Positions 22,050 to 33,000 of a DNA stretch of 64,000 nucleotides are shown piece after piece (positions within the stretch are counted from its first letter, which is position 1; every line of letters starts with the position of its first letter). The DNA comes from Plasmodium coatneyi (Eukaryota > Apicomplexa > Aconoidasida > Haemosporida > Plasmodiidae). The notes beneath the pieces were generated by a model, which saw nothing but the letters and a program-made list of their open reading frames with translations, ran no database searches and was not told the DNA's origin. The stretch spans positions 558,001 through 622,000 of the forward strand of contig NC_033557.1 in the NCBI RefSeq assembly GCF_001680005.1, written 5' to 3'. The position numbers were made by a program, and so were the translations under genes.

Positions 22050-23260
22050 ATGAACAGGAAAGCCCCCAACATGATCCGAAGCAGCAACGCGAGAAGCAAA
22101 CGGAACGAACTGAACGAGGAGCAGAAGCTCGAAATAAAGGAAGCCTTCGATTTATTCGACACGAACGGCACGGGTATGAGGATGCATTTTTCCTCGACGG
22201 AAGGACTAGCATTTGTTTCTTCCCCCAGGTGGCCGATACAGGGTGACCACTACAACGTGACGCACACTTATTTGCATGTCCCCACAGGAAGAATCGACGC
22301 CAAGGAGCTGAAGGTTGCCATGCGGGCCCTGGGATTCGAACCCAAAAAGGAAGACGTAATGAGAAAATGCGACAAAAAAAAAAAAAAATAATAAATAAGA
22401 CACAAACAGCGATATCAGATAGTCAGTCAAGTTGCACGCGTTGTGTAGGTGCACTGACGTTGGGGCACACAGTTCCGCATGCACGTGCCGCCTTTGAAAG
22501 TGCACCCCACCACTTCCCCCCCCTGCAGATTCGTAAAATAATCTCCGACGTTGACCAGGACGGGTCGGGCACCATCGACTTCAATGACTTCCTCGACATC
22601 ATGACGATCAAAATGGTTCGCACGGAGGGTTGCAAAGGAGTGTCACTCCTGAGAGGAAGCGCGTAGCCTTACCAATCTCCTTTTTTTTTTGTACTCCTGC
22701 CCGTTTGGGCTGTCGTTAGACCCATTTAACCCCCCTGCACAAATGCTGCACACCCTTATATTGTTATCACCCCAGAGTGAGCGAGACCCTAAGGAGGAAA
22801 TCCTCAAGGCCTTCCGCCTCTTCGACGACGACGAAACTGGAAAAATATCCTTCAAGGTAGGGTGATCTTTTCTAACGTATTGGCACATTACCTTCCCATT
22901 TGGCTATATACGTACTTTTTTTTTTTTTTTTTTTCGCCACGTCATTTTATCAACTTCCCCCTTTTTTGCACCGTGCAGAATTTGAAGCGAGTGGCGAAGG
23001 AACTCGGAGAAAACATAACTGACGAGGAAATCCAGGAGGTGCGAATTTTACATAAATGCAGAGACGTTCCTTCGTGTGCGATTAGGAAGAGATTGACTCG
23101 ATTTGGTTCACCTCTGTCTTGCACATAATAACTTACTTTATGTCCTTCCCCCCTTTCCTGCGTCTTTCGACAGATGATTGATGAAGCCGACCGAGACGGA
23201 GACGGAGAAATTAACGAGGAGGAATTTATGCGCATCATGAAGAAGACGAACTTGTTCTAG
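22050..23260 (+). CDS. CEN1: Centrin (centrin-1 type), six exons
   Basis: Predicted exons are 22050-22173, 22288-22355, 22529-22615, 22776-22856, 22979-23038 and 23174-23260, giving 168 residues, the usual centrin length. Centrins are calcium-binding EF-hand proteins of centriolar plaques and basal bodies, involved in parasite nuclear division. Four EF-hands can be followed: EAFDLFDTNGTGRIDAKEL, ISDVDQDGSGTIDFNDFL, KAFRLFDDDETGKISFK and IDEADRDGDGEINEEEF. Loops 1, 2 and 4 keep the Asp/Glu pattern for Ca2+; the third (DDDETGKIS) is also plausible. All exon phases sum correctly. The donor ending exon 3 is GTTCGC, unlike the usual GTAAG type, but phase and family sequence (TIKM then SERDPKEEI) fix it. 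The C-terminus ends KKTNLF, a typical centrin tail. The next gene converges on it with only 74 bases between stop codons. Confidence 0.95.
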
Positions 23261-23334
23261 GGGAAGCGTGTCTTACACGAACGGTTGCCTACCCGTGCAG
23301 AAGGACCTTTCACCAGTTTGCCCCGTTCGTGCTG

Positions 23335-24660
23335 TCACCGCTCCAACTTGAGCTTGATTTGATCCGTCAGCGCCACTCTCCTTTTTTTCTTCTTAAATGG
23401 CTTCTTCCTTGGCTGCGAAAGGGGGCCAGGGCATTTCTCCTCCATGTAGTCGATGCGCTCCTCCAATGTGTCTAATAGCAACTCATCGAAAATACGAAAG
23501 TTTAGAAAAATGTTTTTCACAATTTTGAGCTGATCCGGATTGAGTTCGCTTATGGAGACTTGAATGCAGAGGGAGAAGTCCAGAAAGAGGTTAACGTGTC
23601 TCACTTGTAGGAATGCATAGGCCCACAAAACCTTAACGATGATATCAGGTCTGTCTTTGGAAAACACGTAATCCATGCTCTGCAGTTTGAACCGTACGTA
23701 TGGGATGAGCAGAATGAGGAGTTCTTTCACCAGTTCCCTCTTGCGGTTCATTTTCGCTAATGCGTAGATTAGCTTGTATAGCATGACATTGGATAGGGAG
23801 TTCACGTCGAACTGGGGGGTGCCCTGGCTATCTCCATTGCTAACCGTTGAGCTTGTTATTTTTTTCCTGTTCGCTTTCCTCACCGGGGGGAAATTATCCC
23901 CGTTATGGCGTCCCCGCTTGGCAAAGCTGTGTATATACACAGGCTTTCCATCCGCGCCTTGCACACCGGCATGGTTGATAAGCTTCCTCTCCAGGTGTCT
24001 TAAATGACCATTTGTTCGAATGACACTGGAGAGGAGGTAATCCAGAATTATATTCAATGCGTCTTCGCTCCTCTCCCTCTCAAAATTGAGGACAGAAAAA
24101 TTGTAAAAAAGTTCGACCAAATTGTAAAATGTGAAAGAGCGGAACAACTGATTTGTGTGCAGGTGAATTAACATCCGCTCTATCGCATTTATATCCCTCA
24201 GCTCAACAAACTTTTGGAAAAAAAAACAAAAATATTTTTCTTCATACGTAAGCACAGAAGTTATAATTTTCGTCATAGCTTCTTTGTACAAGGATGAAGT
24301 CAGCTTCACCCTACATGAGTTCTTTACCTCGTTGTCTGTGTGTTTGCTCTTTTTATTTCGAATAAGGTAATTGAGGAACAGAGTGCAGTCCTGCACACTA
24401 AACTGGGTGATCGAGCTGCTCTGGATTATTCTTAGTATCTTTTCATTGTTGTGCGCATTTTCTTTGTCTGTTATTTCTTCGTGAAAGATGGATGCACGGT
24501 AGGTGTTGCTGTTGCTTTTTTTGTTTTTTCTCCACGGGGGGGTGTTTTCTTTTTCCGCCCTGCTAGCAATTTGGGCGAAGCTTCTTGTGGGACGGCTAGC
24601 TGGCCGAGTCGCGGAGGGACGCAACGCAGGCCGGAGCAGACGAGTCGAATTGGTACCCAT
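23335..24660 (-). CDS. Probable organellar helical-repeat protein (HPR/FASTK-like), 441 residues
   Basis: A single-exon gene starting at the ATG read leftward from 24660. The N-terminus (RLLRPALRPSATRPASRPTR) is rich in Arg, Ser, Ala and Pro with no acidic residues, which suggests a mitochondrial or apicoplast transit peptide. The rest is a series of alpha-helical segments with repeated aromatic and Leu positions, such as FTFYNLVELFYNFSVLNFE, NVMLYKLIYALAKMN and IIVKVLWAYAFLQVRHVNLF. This resembles the heptatricopeptide/FASTK-type repeats of apicomplexan organellar RNA-binding proteins. No C-terminal RAP domain is visible. The C-terminus is basic (RKKPFKKKKRRVALTD). It is head-to-head with the CCR4-like gene, 364 bases between start codons, and convergent with centrin. 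The coding call is firm; the family assignment is inference from pattern. Confidence 0.8.
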   Translation of the reverse strand: MGTNSTRLLRPALRPSATRPASRPTRSFAQIASRAEKENTPPWRKNKKSNSNTYRASIFHEEITDKENAHNNEKILRIIQSSSITQFSVQDCTLFLNYLIRNKKSKHTDNEVKNSCRVKLTSSLYKEAMTKIITSVLTYEEKYFCFFFQKFVELRDINAIERMLIHLHTNQLFRSFTFYNLVELFYNFSVLNFERERSEDALNIILDYLLSSVIRTNGHLRHLERKLINHAGVQGADGKPVYIHSFAKRGRHNGDNFPPVRKANRKKITSSTVSNGDSQGTPQFDVNSLSNVMLYKLIYALAKMNRKRELVKELLILLIPYVRFKLQSMDYVFSKDRPDIIVKVLWAYAFLQVRHVNLFLDFSLCIQVSISELNPDQLKIVKNIFLNFRIFDELLLDTLEERIDYMEEKCPGPLSQPRKKPFKKKKRRVALTDQIKLKLER

Positions 24661-24797
24661 GGGGAGGGGGGGAAGTGCCCTGGTGAAGTTCAGCAGCTTT
24701 CCGACGTTAATTTATGATAGTTGTACGCTGTGGAGCTCCCCTCAATGGTTTTCCAACATGATAGGGAGGAGGAAAAAAAATATGACCCGTTCAGGTG

Positions 24798-24828
<31 letters not shown>

Positions 24829-25024
24829 ATGAGAAAACACCGTTGTGATGTTATCACGTCAGCAAATCGCTGCCACAATTTTTTTCGCGTCCCCCCCCAT
24901 CTGTTGTCCTTGCGACACACACCCTCCACAGAACAATAAAACCTGATTGGGTAGGGATGACCATGCGGGGTGTACACCTACTGGTGTGCCTCTGTCCCCC
25001 TGTGTAAAGGACGAACTGCTCAAA
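24661..25024. promoter_or_regulatory. Short divergent intergenic region, likely bidirectional promoter
   Basis: These 364 bases separate the start codons of two divergent genes and must serve both. They contain a 28-base A run at 24797-24824 directly preceded by TATGACCCGTTCAGGT (24781-24796), a motif that recurs beside homopolymer runs at three other places in the window. No core promoter element can be named from sequence alone. Confidence 0.5.
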
Positions 25025-27075
25025 ATGGGGGTTAAAATAAGAGTAGGCTCCTGGAACGTGTACAATGATAATATATGGCACTCCGTTCGCGAAGCGACAG
25101 GGAGTATAACTCCTAAGTGTTTTCAGAATGGTTCCCGACTGAGGTTTCTGAGGGAAAGGTTTTCGTGCACCCCCTTCGACATCATGTGCCTGCAGGTGGG
25201 GAAAGTCTCCCAAGGAGTTATTTCACCGGATGGGCAATTTTAACCCGTCAACCCCTCCCTCCAAGGGGATACCTTCATAGAAATCTTTGCAAAAATGAAT
25301 GGTTACCCCCTTTGCAATTGCTTTCCCCCCTTAGGAGGTATCCCCAGTAATGATCTCAAGTCTGCAAAAAGAATTTGCTCATAACAACTTTACCTTGGTA
25401 GCGCCCCCGCAAAGTACCCTCACACCCAACAGCAACAACTGCTGCGTCTTATTCGAGTAATGTTTCGTCGAAGGAGTACACTGCTCGTTTAAATTCAGCA
25501 ACGATGATTGAAGCGTACCTTCTGGGGGAGCCATCCTATTCATTCCTGTTTCCCTCTTTTATCCCTAATTAGTAAAAAATTCAAACTGGTTGCCAAAAAA
25601 TACTTTAATCTCAGCGAGGCCGTGTCAACCCATCTGGTGGGTTACGCTCACCAGGGGAAAAGTGACGTAAGTGCACTCGATGGGGAAGGAAAAAAGAACA
25701 AGGAAAAAACGCATAATCCGTAGGAACAAAAATAACAGAGAAATTGCTCCCTTTTTTTATCACCAGATCGAAGATGCATTCATCAAGGAGCTCCGAGTGA
25801 GGAACAGTATGGCCACGATGCTTATCCTGGAGCTTCCCCAAGTAGGAGTGGAAAAAAATTTAGACATAGAGTAATTCTTTATCCATCCCTTCTATGTGCA
25901 TTGCATTTCTTTCATCCTTTCCTATTCAACCCCCCCTGCATACACACATACCACCTGGAAGACAAAAATCCTTTTAACTGTTTGTAACTGTCACCTACAC
26001 TGGAACCCAGCATATGCCGACGTGAAGGTGTTCCACGCTTTCCTCATTGTTAAGGAGCTTTTCCAGTTTGTGCGTTCTGCTCTGGAGTCTTTTCCCTTTG
26101 TCCCTCTGCTGCTGGTGGGGGATTTCAACTCCACCCCCGGTTTGGTAAGCGTTGCGTTGTTCTCCACCGCAACCTGGTGAGGCACAAACTACGCTTAACA
26201 AACTGCTCCCAGCAAAGTGTGCTATGTAAACCTTTTCTCAGAATACTCAAGGAACCCCCTCGGACGGCCAACTCAGCGGAGTATACGAGTAATAATCCCC
26301 CACCAAAAAAAAAAAAAAAAAAAAAAAAAATCCTAATTGGAATCCGGGATGAACGCCATAGTCAATTCGCACCTCTCCCCCAAACTGCAGGCTTCTAACC
26401 ACGGGAAGACTGTCCATGAAGCATCCCCACCATCCGGTAAGGCCCACCCTGGCGTAGCAACCCCACAAGGGCATTGTGTCGGTGCTATATTAACGTGCTA
26501 CTGAACATGCAATCATTATTTGCTAGGGAATATTCCCCCACACACACCACCACCACCCAGGCGCAGCTTCGGAAAGATGAAGCCTTCCTAAAGTACCCAG
26601 AACTCCGCGTAGATCCGTTCCAAAGTGCCTTTAAGGAGGTAAAAGTCTAAGTCAGAGCAATCACGTGGGAAAAGAACAAAACATGTTAATTCATTTCCAG
26701 CCATAGTGGATAAATTCCTTCTGTCCTTTTGTCCAACAGGTCAACGGAGCCGAACCCGCATTCACGAACAAAACGACAACGTTCTCTGGGTGTATAGATT
26801 TTATTTTTTTTAAAGGGCTTATCCCCCTGTCGGCCCAAACTGTTCCTGGAGACCTGGGGTAAGGATACACTGCTCATTCGAACAGTCTCTGCATATCATT
26901 AGCAGTTCACCTAATGGACTCTGTCCCTCTTTCAGTGTGCCCATCCGCATTTGCACGGTTATCTCACTGAACCATTTTCTCCTCCCCCCCTTGAAACAGA
27001 AAAAGTGAAGTATTCCCCAATGGGAAAATACCCTCGGATCATCTCCTCCTGGTGTCTGAATTTTTCCTCGTTTAA
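25025..27075 (+). CDS. CCR4-like endonuclease/exonuclease/phosphatase-family nuclease, ten exons
   Basis: Predicted exons are 25025-25195, 25335-25456, 25573-25666, 25767-25841, 25962-26144, 26242-26288, 26391-26436, 26561-26638, 26740-26858 and 27000-27075, giving 336 residues. The fold is that of Mg2+-dependent mRNA deadenylases of the CCR4/Nocturnin/Angel group. Family motifs appear in order: VGSWNVYND near the start, CLQEV across the exon 1/2 junction (the metal-binding Glu), CNCHLHWNP, LVGDFNSTP, SGVYELLTTGRLSMKHPHHP and the terminal PSDHLLLVSEFFL with the catalytic Asp-His pair. Phases are compatible at every junction. There is no leucine-rich repeat domain as in yeast Ccr4, and the protein is short, so it is a catalytic-domain-only form unless an upstream exon has been missed. 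I recall an ortholog annotated as a carbon catabolite repressor 4 protein next to centrin in P. falciparum. Confidence 0.88.
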
Positions 27076-28264
27076 GTGGTGTTCATACCAAGTGGTGGGA
27101 GTCTTTCCCGCTTGAGCTGCTCACCGACTTGTGCTAACCACCTCCCGATTTGGCAGCATGGTACGACGTAACCAAAGTGGAAGGAGACCATCTTCTTTCT
27201 CCCAATTCAATGAAAGAATGGACGGTTCGTACTTTCCTTTCGCTGTAACCCCCCCTTTGAGTGCAATTAAAAAATAAAAAAATAAAACGCAAAATGTGAT
27301 AACTCTCGCTCAACGACGTGAGTTTATTTCCGCCTATAAGGTATGCACTGTTTGCTCTTTAAAGGTATATACATTTTTTTTTTTTTTTTTTTTTTTGCAA
27401 ATGGGCAATTTTGTCTGCTTGATCGAACTCACAAACATGTTGTGCTCTCTATGGAACATCAGATGGAGCCAACTTGCTCGATAGTTCTCACATGTGGGAG
27501 GAGCATTTTCTTTTGCAGTTGGGTTGCCTCCTCGTTGGGGTTGCTCAATTGAATCCTTTTGTACCGAAAGGGGAAAGGATTACACGTATCACTCGTCATT
27601 TTTTGTGTTTCCCCTTTTGTTTCAACGGACATCCATTCAAAGGTAAACACACCGCGGCCAGGTAGGGAGTAGTCGCCTCCTCCTCTATGGCTTGCTAAAC
27701 AACGTAGGGGAGTCTTCCACCTCCTCCCATGGGTGCACGTTCGTTTTGTTCCCTCTGCAACAGTGGACCTGTGCTGCGCTGTAGGAAATAGCAAAAGGGG
27801 GAAACTAAGTTACGTGCCTACTCACGAAGGTCCCCTCTTCGCACTTAGCACAGGTGAGTATGACGCACAACAGGAGGCAAAAAAAAAAAAAAAAATAAAT
27901 AATAAAATAGCTAGCTGCATATGAACCGTTCAGGTGAAAAAAAAAAAAAAAAAATACATGAAATGTACATGTGCGTATTTTTTTTTTTTGAACTTCGGTG
28001 CTCCCCTTCATTGGTAGGGCTAATACCCCAAGTGTCGCTTCACACAACGGTTGAAGAAACCGCAAAAAGTGCCTCCTTAACATGCGTTGCTTTCACTTGC
28101 CCGTTCGGCCTTTTCCGCCCCCATTGATATTTTGTGGATTGTGGCGACTATCTGTGAAAGATCTTAAAAAGTGCGTGCACATGATGAAGGGACGGCCTGC
28201 GGTATACCTGTGAAAATCACACTCCTTTGGGTTATACAAAACGACTTGCGAAGAACATCGTCAG

Positions 28265-28302
<38 letters not shown>

Positions 28303-28612
28303 ACACAAAGCACAAAACAGAAGGGCAAAGGACTCACAATCCTTTTGAGCGCGACAAACTAGAGCGGCAGCTAATGGCCCCTCAAGAATTACCCAAACTG
28401 CTGCGCAGTAGTAGGGATTCCCCCACTTAGCGTGCCCCAAAGAACTATCAGAGGAAGAAGTGGCTACTCAAACGACCTCGTGTAGTTCATTTGGTGATTC
28501 ACATGAGACGTGAGAAGAAAACAACTCTTGCGCTTTCCCGTTATTAACGGCTTCTTCTGCACTTCCGAGGGGGAACTACGCCCTAGGGAGCATCAACCAA
28601 GCGAAGACCGAC
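27076..28612. other. Intergenic region, possibly with a 5' exon of the next gene
   Basis: About 1.5 kb. It holds homopolymer runs at 27368-27396 (T), 27879-27896 (A), 27937-27954 (A) and a 36-base A run at 28266-28301. The motif TATGAACCGTTCAGGTG at 27920-27936 abuts an A run. No complete gene was recognised. The frame of the following gene is open from about 28514 without an ATG, which hints at an unplaced upstream exon. Confidence 0.45.
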
Positions 28613-29161
28613 ATGTACAGGAGGTACATATGGAACAGCCTCTTCCGGGACGTGAACTTCCGGCTGAAGAAGCTTTACCACTCCTTTTACTACGCCCAGA
28701 GCCACATAAAGTATGTGATGCTTTTTCTGTTCCCCGGAGTGATATGGTCCACTAGGTACAGGGCGGACACCAAGTTGGGTTACTACATCTACATAAATGA
28801 GGAGAAGCTCTACCCGGATAAGATGATCGAGGAGGGGTCCACCAGTGACGGGGTGAGCACCTGGACTGACAGCGCCAGTCTTCTGGACTACCTTTACGCC
28901 AAATATTTTCACATGTATAATAAAGTGACAAAGAAGAAGTGGAAGAATGGGACGAAGTTTTACCTGGACGACGGGGTAACCGTTGCTGACGTGAAGAAGT
29001 TGTTATACTCAGAGGAGGAAAAGATTCCGAAGAATTTGAAGTTTGGGTGCCGGGGACGGATGATGGAAGATACAGACAACCTGGCTATGGCCGTCCGGGC
29101 GTTTTGCAAAAGGGACCCCAAGATTTTCATCTGGGAGGACGAGCACGCCGCGTACGTCTGA
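28613..29161 (+). CDS. Unrecognised small protein with one membrane span
   Basis: At least 182 residues from the ATG at 28613 (MYRRYIWNSLFRDVNFRLKK). The codons just upstream (NYALGSINQAKTD) read as coding, so the true N-terminus may lie in an unidentified earlier exon. A basic, aromatic N-terminal region is followed by one hydrophobic span near residues 34-48 (YVMLFLFPGVIWSTRY). A mostly soluble domain comes next (GYYIYINEEKLYPDKM, LLDYLYAKYFHMYNKVTKKK, FYLDDGVTVADVKKLLY) and it ends KIFIWEDEHAAYV. Basic N-terminus plus a single span would suit a mitochondrial inner-membrane protein, but this is conjecture and I do not recognise the family. It converges on NCR1 with 925 bases between stop codons. 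Confidence 0.72.
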   Translation: MYRRYIWNSLFRDVNFRLKKLYHSFYYAQSHIKYVMLFLFPGVIWSTRYRADTKLGYYIYINEEKLYPDKMIEEGSTSDGVSTWTDSASLLDYLYAKYFHMYNKVTKKKWKNGTKFYLDDGVTVADVKKLLYSEEEKIPKNLKFGCRGRMMEDTDNLAMAVRAFCKRDPKIFIWEDEHAAYV

Positions 29162-30086
29162 CGTGGTTGCCTCGGAAGAAGTGGTGTCAGTCATGTCAGT
29201 GGTGTCACGTGAATTGAGTCACTCTCCCCCCGTGCACCAGAAAAGTGCACCCCGCATAACGGAAAATCCATCCACATGTGCGTTGCAACCAGCTGCTCCC
29301 AACATGAGCAGCCTCTCTAACAATAACTACTTATCCATTAAAAAAGAGGGGAAAAAAAATTAAAAAAAAAGTTTTTTTTTTCTCCAAAATTTAAAAAAGA
29401 CATGTTTTTAAAATAATACTATTATGAAAACACTAAATAAAAATAACTTGAAAAAAAAAAAAAAAAAAATTAAAAAGTTTTGTCAACCTCTTTTGGTAGC
29501 ATGCACGTAAAAAAGCATACACATGCGAGTGGTGGAGGGAAGGTATGACGATGGGGTTGGCACATTTTATGCCCCTCCGTCTGTGGGGAATCACCCACAT
29601 GTGTAGACACACACATATGTACATACCTGTTTGGGCAAGCACATACCAAACGAAATTGCAAAAAAAAAAAAAAAAAAAAAAAAGAGACAGTCAAGGTGAA
29701 GGTGAAAGTGAAAGATTTCAGGAGGGAAGAGGCGGACATACAAATCCACACACATGTGCAGGAGCGCATACGTGTGGGAGTAGTACATACAGGGGGGGTA
29801 CGTGGTGACGGATAAATCGGTGAGGGAAGGAAACTGCTCGACGCGGGCACACACACACGCGGCAAGCAACTTGGGCAGGTTTCAAAATTTGAATTAAAAA
29901 AAGGAAAATAAAAACTAACATGTGGGGGAATTAATTCTTCACATGAACGGGCTGTGGAAGTAAACAGAGGTGAAGCAGCGGAAGTAACGGATGGAAGGAC
30001 AGTCTTGGGGAAAGCCACGCAAACGGCCATGGCCGATATGCTTTTAAACGGCCATGTGCCGATATGCTTTTTTTAACTCAAAAGAG
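29162..30086. other. Convergent intergenic region
   Basis: The space between two convergent genes, holding both 3' ends. It is strongly A-rich with runs at 29348-29370, 29452-29469 and 29659-29683. No gene was recognised; open frames on the minus strand are low-complexity (F/S/C/P-rich). Confidence 0.5.
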
Positions 30087-33000
30087 TTACAACGGGCCAA
30101 AGCTCGAGAGCAGCACTGGCAATAACATGCAAGAGAAGGTCACGGAAAAAAAGAGAACCTGCGAAGGGGGGGGGGGAGGGAGAAGTAATTGTCATGTGAG
30201 GTTACCACGTGGGGTGACCGTGTAACAGATAACCCGTGTGACACACAAATGTGAGGGTGCCGGGTCAACTTACCAGACTCAACGTTTGGAAGAAAATGAC
30301 TGTGAAATCCTTGTTGGAAAAGAAGAGGGTACTTATGACAAACCAGGTGGAGAGTCCACTGTGCAGGACGGGTCCTATCATGAGGTGCAGACTTTCCTTC
30401 ATCCTGAAAGGGGGGGGATGACACACATACGGGGATGACACACACACGGGGATGACACACATACGGGGATGACACACATACAGGGATGAAGTGATGCTTG
30501 CCACAGCGTTCTCTCTATATTTACATATATATATATGTATGTATGTGTATACATGTATGTGTATACATGTATGTGTATGGCGTGGTGGATCCCGCGGGAA
30601 ACTTACTTCTCGTCCCGTGTTTTTCCCATGCTGTGGGTGAAGGCCTGGACGATGTGGGAGGTGTGGTCAATGGAGAAGCCTGCAAGGGGGGGACACAAAT
30701 GCGTAAAATTGAATAACGATGGGAAGAAGTGCATAAAATTAAATAACGTTGGGCAAATGTGCGTAAAATTGAATAACGTTGGACAAATAGTTAATACACC
30801 CCACTAACCGACTGAGAGGACCAGGATGACCATCGAAATAATATTGACGGTGATGCCGCAGAGACACATGAAGCCAAAGATGCAAAGATCGATGAGGAAA
30901 ATGATCAGAGCAATAATGAGGCAGGAGTTGAACCCCTTAATAATATAAGCTGTGACGATAAGGATGGTAATGATTGTTATGCCAAGGTTAATAAGGGTAA
31001 CTTCAATAATGGCTTCATCCGTCTCGTTAAAAATGGAACTAATGTGAAAACACTGCAATTGCACATTGTGGTCCTCCAGTTTACTGATTTGTTTGCAGGT
31101 CTTCAACCACTTGGAAGAAATCTCTGAATCGTCTACATTTGTCTGGAAGTAAAAGTACCTCCAGGCGATGAGCTTTTTGTTCAGGAAGATGAAGTCGTTT
31201 TTAAAAAGGTTCCCTACGAAGTCATGCTGAATCCAATCAACAAACGTATCGTAAAATTGTTCGGGTGTTTCGTTTTTCAATTTTTTACTATTGCCGTTAA
31301 GGAAGAGCGTAAACCCATTGGCCACCCCTGAGACGAAATCCTGTTCTTCTAACTCGTCATTCATTTCTAGTATTTCGTCCTGGAGATCCTTCACTTCCCA
31401 ATGGATGTTTTTGTTCAGCTTTGGATTTTTCATCATTTCTCGGTCTGTCCTGTCGGAGTAGAGAAGAGATGAAGAGACCTCATCCACCTGATGATTCAGT
31501 TGTCTGTATTTGTTGACGAAGTCCTTGTCAAAATAGTACACCTCTATCATGTCTCCATAGTGAGGGAAGTACTTGGTCTTTGCTTCGGAGAAAAGTCTTA
31601 CGTAGGAATCTACTGGAAAGGCCTTATCATATTTAATTCCCTTCTTCATTAACGTGCAGCCATAAATGGAGAGCATAAGGATGAAGGAGAAAAGGACATA
31701 CACGATTGCTTTCCCCATGGAGGAGGAGAGGAAAGGCACATAATAATTCTTCACCAGGGAACGGAAATATTTTCCTATGTTTCCTTTCGGTTCTTCGTAG
31801 ATGTACTTGTAGAAGAGCGCATTATCGTGGGAACTTAACAGGTATATGTTCTTCTTATCCGTATCGTGCAGGTTGCTTAGGAGGAGTGTATCCTTCGTGG
31901 CCATTTCCGTCGAATTGTTGTAATGGTGATGATCCCCGTGGTCTGCACGGTCCTGCAGGAGGTTCTTCCTTTCTCGAGGGAACCCTCCACGCCCAGTGGT
32001 CGTCCCTCCTCTGACCACGCCTCTATCCGTAACGTTATCATCCAAGTCATTACCATTTGGAGTGCCAGCTGGACCTGCAAACATGTCATTCACGATGGTT
32101 ATTTTTTTTTCACCCTCTTCCACGTGGAGGACGTCTGGTCTCATTGGGGGGGATGACGACAATGGATCATCCTCTTCTTCCTCCTCCATGGGGGTAGTGC
32201 CTGCCTCCGCTCCGGAGTAGTAGTTATGAGCCATTGGGTCGTTTCTGCTTTTCCCTGATGCGTCATTTGCGGTAGTTCCACCTTTTCGCTTCTTCTTATC
32301 CAAACCTACATTTTCCAGTACAAGTCCATCATTCGGTGCAAGATAAGGTTGCGTTCCATTTTCGCCATTGCACCCTTTGCTGCTGATCTCATTTGAAGAA
32401 TACACGGTGGCATTTTTTTTCTTTTTATTAAAGGATTCTTCGAAAAGGTAGAGGTTGTGAATCCATTCGTAGATGGAAATATTTTCATACTCGGGTGGTG
32501 TTTTCTTGTAGTCGTCTTCATTTTGGGACACCTCCAGAGAGAGCAGGTTATTCTGTTCGGGGGTGGTGGTGTTATCCCCTCTAGGGATAGTCACACCGGC
32601 ACCAGTTTGACCAACTGACCCATTGGCCAACACGGCATTGGAACCGCTAGGAGTGACACCTTTTCCTTTATTTTTCCCCCTGCGGAAGAAGGAGCAGAAG
32701 AGGAGAGCAGTACCGGAGAAGACATTCCTCTTCTTGTTCTCCAATTTGCCCTCAATGCAGAGGAAGCTAAGCAGTAAAGTAAGCACCATGAGGTACCCAA
32801 AGAAGAGGGAACTCGCGGTGAAGAGGGAAAAGCTACATATGGAATAGAAGGGAGAAACGGAGCTAATCAAAAAAGCAATAATGTTGGTTAACGTAGTGAC
32901 TGTAATGGCCAAGGCACTGTCCTTTAGACAAAGCTGAATTCTCTTCTTATTATCCTTGATCATGAAGAGGAGTGAGTACGAATTTAAAATTACAAACACG

